A stretch of 34,996 nt of DNA from a virus, in the IMG/VR virus record IMGVR_UViG_3300037502_000306, positions 1-34,996 of that record; one strand, given 5' to 3'. A program made the translations under genes and the position numbers. Below, piece after piece: positions 27,791 through 34,996 of the stretch (positions are counted from its first letter, which is position 1; every line of letters begins with the position of its first letter). The notes beneath the pieces were generated by a model. It did no database searches, had not been told where the DNA came from, and saw only the letters and a list, made by a program, of their open reading frames with translations.

Positions 27791-28645
27791 ATGCCCTCAT
27801 CAATCATAAACAGTGACGATGGAGTAATCTCAGGTACCTCCGGGCTGAAGTCGAGTGGCGGAGATGACGGAACCCTAGCCGTTCAGTCGAACGGAACTGA
27901 ACTTGCAAAGTTTAAAACGACAGAGTTGGTCATCAACGACGGCGGGGCTAACTACGACTTCCGTGTTGAGGGTGATACCAATGCGAATCTGTTAGTAGCA
28001 GATGCAAGTGCAGATGCGGTTGGAATTGGTGTATCTAGTCCTGCCGCAATATTAAATGTTGATGTTGGCGCTCCGGGCGGTGCAGATAAAACCCTTGGGA
28101 TATTCCAGTCTGAGACATCAAGGCGCATAGGGTTTGTTTGGGATGATTCTGCCAGCACTTTAGGTATTGCAACTCTGACAAATAATGCTATTGCGTTCCA
28201 CACAAATGGGAACTCAAGCGAGCGTATGCGTATCGACACCAGCGGTAACTTGCTGGTGGGGAAAACAAACAATGAAGGAACAAGTGGTGGCTCAATAGGG
28301 TTTGGTCAAGGTTCCGGGCGTGGTGGGCTTTCTTCTGTTTATGGAAATATAGCCAACGGCGGTACTTTGGATATTTCTTTAAATACTGGTGGTGGAGGTT
28401 GGATGGGTATTCTTATGGTAAGTGGATCAAATGCTGCCAATGCTGCCAATGCTACAAGAAAAGTATTTGCAGTAATGGGGCGTGGAACAACTTGCACATT
28501 TACGGAAATAGGAACACAAAATGGTCCATCAGGTGGGTGGTCGTTTGCAATGTCATGCCCGTCTAATGGAGTTATGCGAGTAACAAATAACGGTGGTAGT
28601 GCCGGTGAGATGTACATGACATTTTATGGCGGATTTGGATCATAA
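27791..28645 (+). CDS. Tail fibre protein (284 aa)
   Basis: The N-terminus (MPSSIINSDDGVISGTSGLK) and the series of short beta motifs YDFRVEGDTNANLLVADA, DAVGIGVSSPAAILNVDV and NSSERMRIDTSGNLLVGKTN are the repeated G-N-L-L-V type elements of phage tail fibres. The C-terminal part is a Gly/Asn-rich beta domain that ends FYGGFGS, probably the receptor-binding tip. It lacks the intramolecular chaperone domain often found at the end of such fibres. It ends an array of similarly built proteins. Confidence 0.75.
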   Translation: MPSSIINSDDGVISGTSGLKSSGGDDGTLAVQSNGTELAKFKTTELVINDGGANYDFRVEGDTNANLLVADASADAVGIGVSSPAAILNVDVGAPGGADKTLGIFQSETSRRIGFVWDDSASTLGIATLTNNAIAFHTNGNSSERMRIDTSGNLLVGKTNNEGTSGGSIGFGQGSGRGGLSSVYGNIANGGTLDISLNTGGGGWMGILMVSGSNAANAANATRKVFAVMGRGTTCTFTEIGTQNGPSGGWSFAMSCPSNGVMRVTNNGGSAGEMYMTFYGGFGS

Positions 28646-28679
28646 AGCATGTTTCAAAAAATAAAGTAAAGGAATTTAA

Positions 28680-28964
28680 ATGAACTGGAACATCGTACAA
28701 CTCGACCGCAATACTAATGATGGATTTGTCACTACCGCACATTGGACTGTCTCTGCTACCGATGGCGATTTCTCTGCTCATACCTATGGAACGGCGAGTT
28801 TCTCTGGAAATCTTATTACTCCTTATGAGAGCCTTACCAAAGAACAGGTATTGGGATGGGTATGGGAGCAGATTGACAAGGCTGGAATTGAGGAAAGTCT
28901 GACCAAGCAGATTGAAGCGCAGAAGAACCCTGTTTCTGCTACTGGTGTTCCGTGGAATGAATAA
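28680..28964 (+). CDS. Conserved small phage protein near lysis cassette (94 aa)
   Basis: The protein starts MNWNIVQLDRNTNDGFVTTA and contains HWTVSATDGDFSAHTYG and YESLTKEQVLGWVWEQI, then IEAQKNPVSATGVPW. I recognise this pattern from short phage proteins lying between fibre and lysis genes, where its function is not known. It is probably a soluble virion accessory or fibre-associated factor. The gene has AAGGA upstream at eight bases and overlaps the next by TAATG. Confidence 0.7.
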   Translation: MNWNIVQLDRNTNDGFVTTAHWTVSATDGDFSAHTYGTASFSGNLITPYESLTKEQVLGWVWEQIDKAGIEESLTKQIEAQKNPVSATGVPWNE

Positions 28965-29485
28965 TGGATCCAATCACCCTACTTGCCACCGCTTCTGCAA
29001 TATGGAGCGGGATAAAGAAGGCTAGTGAGTTTGCAGCCGAGGCTGAAGGCGTTTGGGGTCAGCTATCCAAGTACTGCGGGGTTGCCGATCAGCTAGAGCA
29101 GGTCATTCAAGCCGAGAAGAACAAGCCCAAAAAGCCCAAACTATTCGGCGACACGGAGCAAGGTAACGACACAGCCGACGCTTTCAATGCATTTGAGGCC
29201 GAGCATAAGTTGCGTCAGATGGAGGCCGACATCCGCCATGAGTTCCTTTATGGAGCCTTTTGTAACCTTGAGCATGGCTTTGGCGGGATGGATGGCTACG
29301 CTAAGTTCTGCAATATGCGCCGGGAGATCAGGGCCAGACGTATCAAAGCCAAGCAAGAGCAAGAGCAGCGTCAGCAAGAGTTTTGGGACAACATCATCCT
29401 CTGGGGTGGTGGCTCGACAATCGTGCTTGTCGGCGTCTGGGTGATCTGGACGCTGGTCTCATTGGTTATTGAATTTAGGGGGTAG
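28964..29485 (+). CDS. Membrane-anchored helical protein before holins (173 aa)
   Basis: It begins MDPITLLATASAIWSGIKKA and is largely helical, with an acidic and Lys-rich central region and a single C-terminal hydrophobic segment (TIVLVGVWVIWTLVSLVIEF, about 148-168). It lies directly before two holin-like genes and an endolysin. A C-terminal anchored lysis accessory (antiholin- or spanin-like) is possible, but proteins of this pattern are also seen among tail genes. No signal peptide is present. Confidence 0.65.
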   Translation: MDPITLLATASAIWSGIKKASEFAAEAEGVWGQLSKYCGVADQLEQVIQAEKNKPKKPKLFGDTEQGNDTADAFNAFEAEHKLRQMEADIRHEFLYGAFCNLEHGFGGMDGYAKFCNMRREIRARRIKAKQEQEQRQQEFWDNIILWGGGSTIVLVGVWVIWTLVSLVIEFRG

Positions 29486-29486
29486 C

Positions 29487-29756
29487 GTGTTTAAAGAGTT
29501 AACAACCGAAGAGATCGAAGTCCGAGTCTGGGCGCTGATCGTTCTTGTACTGGCTGGGATTCTTCTAATCTCTGTGGTCTGCATCCTCGGTGCGGTTATA
29601 TTTATTGAACAGCCGATGGATGGTATCGCTCCCATTGACCAAGCCTTCCTTGCCATTATGAAAGACATAATGCTCTTGTGTATTGGAGCCGTCGGCGGGA
29701 TCGTCGGTCGCAAAGGTGCTTACTCAGCCATTAACGCAATGAAGGACAAAGAATAA
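29487..29756 (+). CDS. Two-TM holin-like protein (89 aa)
   Basis: The start is GTG 29487, with AGGGGG at suitable spacing next to the previous stop. The protein has two strong hydrophobic helices, VWALIVLVLAGILLISVVCI at about 13-38 and FLAIMKDIMLLCIGAVGGIV at about 52-73, and a short charged C-terminus (AINAMKDKE). It is followed by TAATG coupling to the 3-TM holin. A class II holin or a second membrane component of lysis is the likely role. Confidence 0.68.
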   Translation: MFKELTTEEIEVRVWALIVLVLAGILLISVVCILGAVIFIEQPMDGIAPIDQAFLAIMKDIMLLCIGAVGGIVGRKGAYSAINAMKDKE

Positions 29757-30193
29757 TGCTACCTATAGCCGCAATCCTGTCTATCGGGGAGAAAGTCCTC
29801 GATAAAGTTGTACCCGATCCAGAAGCCAAAGCCAAGGCGCAAGCCACCCTCATGGAGATGGCACAAAAAGGTCAACTGGCTGAATTAGAAGCCATGACCA
29901 AAGAGATGGACTCAGCCCGTAAGCGAGAGATTGAAATTGCTACGAGCGAGTTTGCTCCCATGCTCAACAAGATTGTCACCCCCATTTTGGCTTTGGGAAC
30001 AGTGGCGCTGACCTTCATCCTCTACGCAATCATTATCTTTACCGACGTGGACGAGCAGTCCAAAGACATTCTGATCTATGTGCTGGGTGCGCTGACTTCA
30101 GCCGTCACCATGGTGCTTGGCTATTACTTTGGATCGAGCGCCGGTAGCAAAGAGAAATCCCAACAAATCGACGACTTACTGGGTAAAAAATGA
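29756..30193 (+). CDS. Holin, 3-TM family (145 aa)
   Basis: The N-terminal motif GEKVLDKVVPDPEAKAKAQA is typical of the 3-TM holin family (Holin_3TM) also used for gene-transfer-agent release. Two clear membrane helices lie at about 73-96 (IVTPILALGTVALTFILYAI) and 103-125 (DILIYVLGALTSAVTMVLGY), with a weak first helix at the N-terminus. The C-terminal GSSAGSKEKS segment is also a family feature. It makes the membrane lesion that lets the endolysin reach peptidoglycan. ATGA overlap couples it to the endolysin. Confidence 0.82.
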   Translation: MLPIAAILSIGEKVLDKVVPDPEAKAKAQATLMEMAQKGQLAELEAMTKEMDSARKREIEIATSEFAPMLNKIVTPILALGTVALTFILYAIIIFTDVDEQSKDILIYVLGALTSAVTMVLGYYFGSSAGSKEKSQQIDDLLGKK

Positions 30194-30654
30194 ACCTGAC
30201 CAAAAACTTCACGCTTGAGGAAATGACCAAGTCGGAGACGGCTTTGCGTCATGGTATGGACAACATTCCGGGGGAGAACGAGATTGGCAACCTTAAGTTA
30301 CTTTGTGAGAAAGTTCTCCAGCCCGTCCGGGATCACTTCGGTAAGGGTGTTAAGGTCAACTCCGGATTCAGGCACCCAGATGTTAATGCCAAGGTCGGAG
30401 GAAGCCGCACGTCGGATCACACCCGAGGGCAAGCCGCAGATATTGAGATTCCCGGCGTACCCAACGCAGAACTAGCCGAGTGGATCAGGGATAATCTTGA
30501 GTACCGCCAACTTATATTGGAATTTTACACGCCGGGTATTCCTGACAGCGGCTGGGTGCATGTGTCGTACGTCGCCGAGGACAACAAGAAAGAGGTGCTG
30601 ACAGCGACTCGGAAAGATGGTAAAACGGTTTATCTACCGGAACTTGTTGCCTAG
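30190..30654 (+). CDS. Endolysin, M15 peptidase (D-Ala-D-Ala type)
   Basis: A 154-residue single-domain zinc peptidase of the M15 family that cuts peptidoglycan cross-links. The motif SGFRHPDVNAKVGGSRTSDH and GQAADIE holds zinc ligands His77 and Asp84, and GWVHVSY holds His124. An N-terminal NFTLEEMTKSETALRHGMDN segment is the family's typical opening. No signal peptide or cell-wall-binding domain is present, so release relies on the holins directly upstream. Its size is normal for single-domain phage endolysins. Confidence 0.9.
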   Translation: MNLTKNFTLEEMTKSETALRHGMDNIPGENEIGNLKLLCEKVLQPVRDHFGKGVKVNSGFRHPDVNAKVGGSRTSDHTRGQAADIEIPGVPNAELAEWIRDNLEYRQLILEFYTPGIPDSGWVHVSYVAEDNKKEVLTATRKDGKTVYLPELVA

Positions 30655-30656
30655 CC

Positions 30657-32798
30657 ATGCCGTTCATAAAACTTCAGTTCAAGCCGGGGCTTAATCGAGA
30701 CCAGACTAACTACACTGGCGAGGGTGGCTGGTGGGCTGGAGATAAAATCCGTTTCTTCTCTGGCTACCCCCAAAAAATAGGGGGCTGGGTTCAAAACTTT
30801 TCAACTACATTCCTCGGTATCTGCCGTCAGATGTTTGGCTGGATCACCAGCAACTCTGATAACTTCCTGGCGCTTGGTACAACCAAGAAGGTCTACATTG
30901 AATCTGGTACGACCTTTTACGACATAACTCCCCTGCGCGACACGACATCTGCCGGGGACGTAACCTTTGCCGCTTCAGCTGGGTCTTCGGTAATCACGGT
31001 TTCTGATACAGCATTTGGCTCTTCGGCAGGGGACTTCGTTACTTTTGTTGATGCGCTGACCCTGTCTGGCGGTCTTTCCACGGGGACGATTGCAGGGACT
31101 TCGACTGGAAGTGCGACCTTTACGACGGTATCTCAGGACTCTACTTCTGGGGATGGATACGGTGCCGAGTTCACCATCACAGCTGACGGAGCCGGTGGTT
31201 ACACATTAGACGCCATTACTACTGCGGGTAACGCTTACGCCGTTAGCGATACCTTGGTTATTCTTGGAACAGATTTGGGTGGGGCGACGCCTGCTAATGA
31301 TGCAACGATCACCGTCACAGCCGTCACTTCTGGGAACATTACCGCCGCTGTTCTTAACCAGAACTACGAGATTGCCACGGTTATTAACGCCAACTCCTAT
31401 ACTGTAATAGCCAAAGATCCAACGACTGGACTGCCTGTTTTAGCAACTGCCGACGACACCGGCGATGGTGGGCCTGATGTAATAGGTGAGTATGAAATCC
31501 CGGTCGGTAGCCCGACAACTGTTTATGGTTATGGCTGGGGCGCAGGTGTTTGGAGCCGTGGTACGTGGGGTTCTGGAGCTGGAACACCTGTCGTTGTTAC
31601 CCAGCGAGACTGGTGGTTTGACAACTTTGACAACGACCTTGTTATGAATATTCGTAACGGGGAGATTTACTACTGGGTCTACAACGCCATCCCGTCAAAT
31701 ACTCGGGCGGTGCTTCTTTCTTCTTTGGCTGGGGCTACGGATGTGCCTGAGACAGCCATGCAGATCCTGATTTCTCAGAATGACCGGCACTTGCTTGCGT
31801 TTGGATGCCAGCCTTACAACGGCTCTCCGGGGGACTTTGATCCTCTTTTGATCCGCTGGGCCAGTCAAGATGAGCCTGAGAAGTGGGAGCCACTGCCGAC
31901 AAACTCGGCTGGATTCATCAGGGTTTCCCGTGGATCTAAGATTGTTCGTGCCATACCAAGCCGACAAGAGATTGTGGTGCTGACCGACACCAGCGTCTAT
32001 TCGTTGCAGTTTTTGGGTACAACGGACGTATTTGGTCTACAGGAACTTGCTGACAATATTTCGATATTAGGCCCTCGTGCGGTTACTACGATTAATAACG
32101 TGGTCTATTGGATGGGCCAGGACAAATTCTTTATGTACGCTGGACGGGTTGAAACATTACCATGCACCCTGCGTAATCATGTTTATCAAGACCTAAACTT
32201 TAACCAAATCGATCAGATTATCTGTAGCACAAACGAGGCATATACAGAAGTCTGGTGGTTCTATCCAAGTGCCAACTCAAGCACGGTCGATAAATACGTA
32301 GTTTATAACTACGTAGAAAATGTTTGGTATTACGGCAATATGGCTAGGACGGCTTGGATTGATAATCCGCTTCGCCGCTACCCACAGGCAGTGGGGTATG
32401 AGCAGTTACTGTTTGACCATGAGTCCGGTAATGACGCAAATGGTGCCCCGCTTGAGGCTTATATTGAGTCGAACGACTTTGACCTTCAGCAAAACGATGG
32501 TGAGACATTCATACTGACTCGTCGGATGATCCCTGACATTAACTTTGATGGCTCTGCGTCTTCTACTCCTGAAGTCGATCTTGCCATTCGACCCCGTAAT
32601 TTCCCTGGGTCAACTCAACAGGCGGACTCATTTGATACCCAGCGGGTTGTTAGAACCTCAGTCGGTACCTACACAGACCAGATATTCCTCAGGGCACGTG
32701 CCCGTCAGATGGCACTGAAGATCAGCTCGGATCAGTTGGGTGTCCAATGGCAGCTGGGTAGCCCCCGCCTTGATATTCGCTCGGACGGCAAGCAATGA
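30657..32798 (+). CDS. Tail hub/stabilisation protein, P22 gp10-like (713 aa)
   Basis: The protein starts MPFIKLQFKPGLNRDQTNYT followed by GGWWAGDKIRFFSGYPQKIG, an opening found in P22 gp10-type packaged-DNA stabilisation proteins, which form the tail hub beneath gp4. It has later blocks such as QILISQNDRHLLAFGCQPY, SRGSKIVRAIPSRQEIVVLT and NNVVYWMGQDKFFMYAG, a beta-propeller-like repeat. Between residues about 120 and 290 a Gly/Thr/Asp-rich insertion enlarges the protein by about 200 residues compared with P22 gp10. It follows the endolysin by a few bases. Plugging the neck after packaging is the expected role. Confidence 0.75.
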   Translation: MPFIKLQFKPGLNRDQTNYTGEGGWWAGDKIRFFSGYPQKIGGWVQNFSTTFLGICRQMFGWITSNSDNFLALGTTKKVYIESGTTFYDITPLRDTTSAGDVTFAASAGSSVITVSDTAFGSSAGDFVTFVDALTLSGGLSTGTIAGTSTGSATFTTVSQDSTSGDGYGAEFTITADGAGGYTLDAITTAGNAYAVSDTLVILGTDLGGATPANDATITVTAVTSGNITAAVLNQNYEIATVINANSYTVIAKDPTTGLPVLATADDTGDGGPDVIGEYEIPVGSPTTVYGYGWGAGVWSRGTWGSGAGTPVVVTQRDWWFDNFDNDLVMNIRNGEIYYWVYNAIPSNTRAVLLSSLAGATDVPETAMQILISQNDRHLLAFGCQPYNGSPGDFDPLLIRWASQDEPEKWEPLPTNSAGFIRVSRGSKIVRAIPSRQEIVVLTDTSVYSLQFLGTTDVFGLQELADNISILGPRAVTTINNVVYWMGQDKFFMYAGRVETLPCTLRNHVYQDLNFNQIDQIICSTNEAYTEVWWFYPSANSSTVDKYVVYNYVENVWYYGNMARTAWIDNPLRRYPQAVGYEQLLFDHESGNDANGAPLEAYIESNDFDLQQNDGETFILTRRMIPDINFDGSASSTPEVDLAIRPRNFPGSTQQADSFDTQRVVRTSVGTYTDQIFLRARARQMALKISSDQLGVQWQLGSPRLDIRSDGKQ

Positions 32799-33472
32799 TT
32801 GGCAAGAGTTTTGTCGCCCCGGCGTTGCCGCTTGCTACTCGGGAGTATGACTTCCTATTCACAAATGACTTAATCCGGGTGCTGAGGCTGTACTTTAACC
32901 TCAACGACAAGTACACAACCGACGTAATACTGGACGCTCTTAATGGGGCGGCTGGCGGCAACGGGATAACTTTCCCCCATATTGCGGCTTCGGACTCAAC
33001 CGATCAGCACACAACCGACAATACCGCTACGCTTGTTCAATGGAATACATTGGACTCAGGTTATCTTTGGTCTCTTGCTTCTAATGCCGCTACGGCTGAT
33101 GTAGCTGGGGTGTATACGATTCGGTATAGTTTGCAGTTTGCTAATACAGACAATCAGCAACACACGGCGACAGTTTGGCTTCAGAAAAACGGGTCTGATG
33201 TAGCCAATTCAGCCACTTCGTTTTCGGTTCCGGCTAGGAAAAGTCCATCCATACCCGGTTTTATAACTGCATACTCTGAGGCTACCTTTACTGTGGCGGT
33301 GGGGGATGATATTGAGTTGTATTGGGCGACTGACAAGGCCAATGTGGTTTCTCCCGCAGCCGACGGCGTTTATATGTTCCACGACGCAGCCCAAGCTTCC
33401 CCCTTTGCCAGACCTGCCATTCCCTCGGCAATCGGATCAATTTCTTGGCTTTCGGCTATTCCCCCTGCTTGA
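32795..33472 (+). CDS. Jelly-roll-like tail or head fibre protein (225 aa)
   Basis: It starts MIGKSFVAPALPLATREYDF and overlaps the previous stop by ATGA. The second half has strands YTIRYSLQFANTDNQQHTAT, VWLQKNGSDVANS and AVGDDIELYWATDKANV, a pattern like TNF/C1q-type jelly-rolls known from phage receptor-binding and head fibre proteins. The end (ARPAIPSAIGSISWLSAIPP) is Pro-rich and may be disordered. A virion location is probable. Confidence 0.65.
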   Translation: MIGKSFVAPALPLATREYDFLFTNDLIRVLRLYFNLNDKYTTDVILDALNGAAGGNGITFPHIAASDSTDQHTTDNTATLVQWNTLDSGYLWSLASNAATADVAGVYTIRYSLQFANTDNQQHTATVWLQKNGSDVANSATSFSVPARKSPSIPGFITAYSEATFTVAVGDDIELYWATDKANVVSPAADGVYMFHDAAQASPFARPAIPSAIGSISWLSAIPPA

Positions 33473-33498
33473 CAATTCAGGGATAATATGAAGATAAA
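33469..33498 (+). promoter_or_regulatory. Candidate promoter before gene at 33520
   Basis: A perfect TTGACA (33469-33474) is followed at 18 bases by GATAAA (33493-33498). The start would lie near 33505, only about 15 bases before the coding sequence that has AGGAG. The -10 box is weak and the -35 box overlaps the end of the previous gene, so this is a tentative call. Confidence 0.3.
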
Positions 33499-33519
33499 CC
33501 CACATTTCAGGAGAACGTT

Positions 33520-34581
33520 ATGGGTACCGGTGTAGGTGAGGCAATGATATTGCAGGCAATGATGACTGGCGCCGCGACAGGTGCAGGTGCTGCTGCTATC
33601 ACAGGCGGAGATCCGCTTGAAGGTGCTCTTTTGGGCGCTGCGGGTGGTGGGTTAGGTGCTGGCATTGCTGGTGCTGGTGCTGGAACCGCAGCTGGAACCA
33701 CCTCAGGAACAACAGCTGGTACGACTGCTGGTACGACTGCTGGTACGACTGCTGGTACGACTGCTGGTACGACCGCTGGATTGCCACTAACTACTGATCC
33801 TACGGTTGCTCTAGCAGGTCCCTCGGGGGATGTTTCTTTCTTGTCTTCCTATACAGGCCCAATGGATGGAACAACCACTAACTTGATTGATTTTGGCGAA
33901 GCCGCTGGGACAATGACTAATCCAGCTGGTTCGGGAGTAAGTCAAGGTTTGCCAGCTCAAAATCCGTTACAACGTGCTATTACTGATGTTACTGGGATGG
34001 AAATTAGACCGTCTGTTCCAACTTCTACTGTTGCTTCAACTGATGACGCAAGGCAAGCACAAAAATACTTTCCTGATTTAGCTAAACTTTATGAACGTAA
34101 CCCACTTGCTTACCCAGCAATTGCCGGAGCAAGTACTAGCGCTATGTTTAGTAAGCCTCCCGGACCTGAAGAGGAAGAAGAATATGGTGGACCACTTAGC
34201 GACTTTAGGTATAGCCGTAGTAGCTATACCCCGTACCGTGCCGCTTCAGGTGGTTTGATGGATACGGCAGTTGCCCGTCGTATGGCTGGTGGGGGTCATC
34301 TTGGCTCGTACTCAGATGGTGGGCAGTTGCTAAAAGGTCGTGAAGCCGACAGTAACGGCATGAAAGACGACATCCCTGCATCGATTGAAGGCTCTCAACC
34401 TGCCTTGTTGGCTGATGGTGAGTTTGTTATTCCTGCTGATGTGGTGTCTGGGCTTGGTAATGGCTCGACCGAAGCGGGTGCAAGGGAGCTTTACGCCATG
34501 ATGGAGAAAGTTCGGGAGGCTAGGACTGGACGTTCTAAGCAGGCACCTGAGATTGATGCCGATAGAATGATGCCTGCATGA
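33520..34581 (+). CDS. Virion protein with low-complexity repeat and conserved C-terminus (353 aa)
   Basis: The N-terminal part is Ala/Gly-rich with a hydrophobic stretch (GAATGAGAAAITGG, LGAAGGGLGAGIAGAG), possibly membrane-active. Residues about 60-86 are a TTAG tandem repeat. The C-terminal half has the conserved pattern YSDGGQLLKGREADSNGMKD, ADGEFVIPADVVSGLGNGST and GARELYAMMEKVREARTG, known from phage proteins at the end of structural modules. A possible role is an internal or ejection protein helping DNA cross the envelope. That is inferred from position and the hydrophobic N-terminus. Confidence 0.7.
   Translation: MGTGVGEAMILQAMMTGAATGAGAAAITGGDPLEGALLGAAGGGLGAGIAGAGAGTAAGTTSGTTAGTTAGTTAGTTAGTTAGTTAGLPLTTDPTVALAGPSGDVSFLSSYTGPMDGTTTNLIDFGEAAGTMTNPAGSGVSQGLPAQNPLQRAITDVTGMEIRPSVPTSTVASTDDARQAQKYFPDLAKLYERNPLAYPAIAGASTSAMFSKPPGPEEEEEYGGPLSDFRYSRSSYTPYRAASGGLMDTAVARRMAGGGHLGSYSDGGQLLKGREADSNGMKDDIPASIEGSQPALLADGEFVIPADVVSGLGNGSTEAGARELYAMMEKVREARTGRSKQAPEIDADRMMPA
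33721..33780 (+). repeat. 12-bp tandem repeat inside coding sequence
   Basis: The unit ACGACTGCTGGT occurs four times in a row with a diverged fifth copy (ACGACCGCTGGA), encoding TTAG repeats. The copies are identical at the DNA level, including third positions, which shows recent expansion by slippage or recombination. The reading frame is kept because the unit is a multiple of three. Confidence 0.85.
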
Positions 34582-34996
34582 ATTTAAAAGTTCAGCCAGT
34601 CGACGTTAATTACATTAGCCAAGTTTGGCACTTAGTTGAGCCGTACCTAACAGATGCACTAGTAAAAGATAATGATGCGCCTGAGTGGAGTGAGTGCTAC
34701 AACATTCATCATGTTCAGGCGTTTATAACGGCAGGTCAGTGGTTGTTGCTGGTTGCGACAGACGAGGAAAGCAAAATTCATGGGGCCGCAACAGTTTCGT
34801 TTATGAATTTCCCGATGGCTAGGGTAGCGTTTATTACCTTGATCGGCGGTCGGTTGGTATCAAACAAAAATACGTTTGAGCAGTTAAAAGGGATTCTAAA
34901 GCAGCGCGGGGCGACAAAAGTCCAAGGATACGGTAGAGAATCTATCGTGCGGTTATGGAAAAGATACGGCTTTGAGCCACGAACTACTTTAGTGGA
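34578..34996 (+). CDS. GNAT-like acetyltransferase, truncated by window end
   Basis: The frame starts at ATG 34578, overlapping the previous stop as ATGA, and stays open to the window edge (139 codons plus two bases). It begins MNLKVQPVDVNYISQVWHLV and includes FMNFPMARVAFITLIGGRLV with a following helix (FEQLKGILKQRGATKVQGYG) and RLWKRYGFEPRTTLV. This strand-helix order and the terminal GFEPRTTLV motif are typical of the small GNAT-like proteins found at the ends of phage structural modules. Acetyl-CoA binding cannot be confirmed; the pyrophosphate-binding glycine pattern is weak. Confidence 0.65.
   Translation, partial: MNLKVQPVDVNYISQVWHLVEPYLTDALVKDNDAPEWSECYNIHHVQAFITAGQWLLLVATDEESKIHGAATVSFMNFPMARVAFITLIGGRLVSNKNTFEQLKGILKQRGATKVQGYGRESIVRLWKRYGFEPRTTLV

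Noticed and set aside
1-34996. CRISPR array or toxin-antitoxin pair
   Set aside because: No regularly spaced direct repeats with unique spacers were seen. The small paired genes do not show recognisable toxin or antitoxin motifs.

Overview
The window is a contiguous stretch of a tailed double-stranded DNA bacteriophage (Caudoviricetes), incomplete at both ends. Gene density is high, genes overlap by ATGA or TAATG junctions, and the order terminase, portal, scaffold, capsid, tail, fibres, lysis is typical of phages. The tail genes look most like P22-type short-tail components (a gp4-like adaptor and a gp10-like stabilisation/hub protein), while the capsid protein resembles the Mu gpT group, so the virion appears mosaic and is probably a podovirus. 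The host cannot be read from the sequence. Sigma70-like promoters, a near-perfect boxA and an M15 endolysin with a 3-TM holin fit a Gram-negative bacterium. No integrase, repressor, DNA polymerase or helicase lies in this window; they may lie outside it.

Left arm, 1-5504, is transcribed leftward and carries small, probably early genes of mostly unknown function. A good promoter (2339-2367) fires into a roughly 580-nt untranslated leader with several hairpins and a nut-like site (boxA followed by a stem-loop). This leader precedes an operon of eight small genes (1752 down to 1). Upstream of it, 2411-2867 carries 14 exact TGTTCCA/TGGAACA motifs around a 38-bp pure A+T run, a candidate replication origin or regulator array. 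Further right are five leftward genes under three related promoter modules (3619-3647, 4511-4539, 5476-5504), separated by hairpin terminators and a repeated ATAACTGGCATC element. Two of these genes (2983-3570 and 3787-4443) are paralogs.

The strands diverge at about 5505-5882. From 5883 rightward everything is on the plus strand: TerS, TerL, portal, a small conserved protein, a GroES-like co-chaperonin, scaffold, a small head-region protein, a decoration-like protein and the major capsid protein, ending in a strong terminator at 14091-14119. A GIY-YIG homing endonuclease with its own promoter follows. Next come three virion-like genes and a block of very small, mostly lysine-rich proteins (16369-20326) interleaved with the P22 gp4-like adaptor and a zinc-ribbon protein, then a second adaptor-like protein.

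From 21049 to 28964 lies a tail-fibre and receptor-binding region with modular, duplicated fibre proteins, interrupted by a second GIY-YIG and an HNH endonuclease. The lysis cassette (28964-30654) holds a membrane protein, a 2-TM holin-like protein, a 3-TM holin and an M15 peptidase endolysin. The window closes with the large gp10-like tail protein, a jelly-roll-like fibre protein, a low-complexity virion protein with a 12-bp tandem repeat, and a GNAT-like gene cut by the window end.
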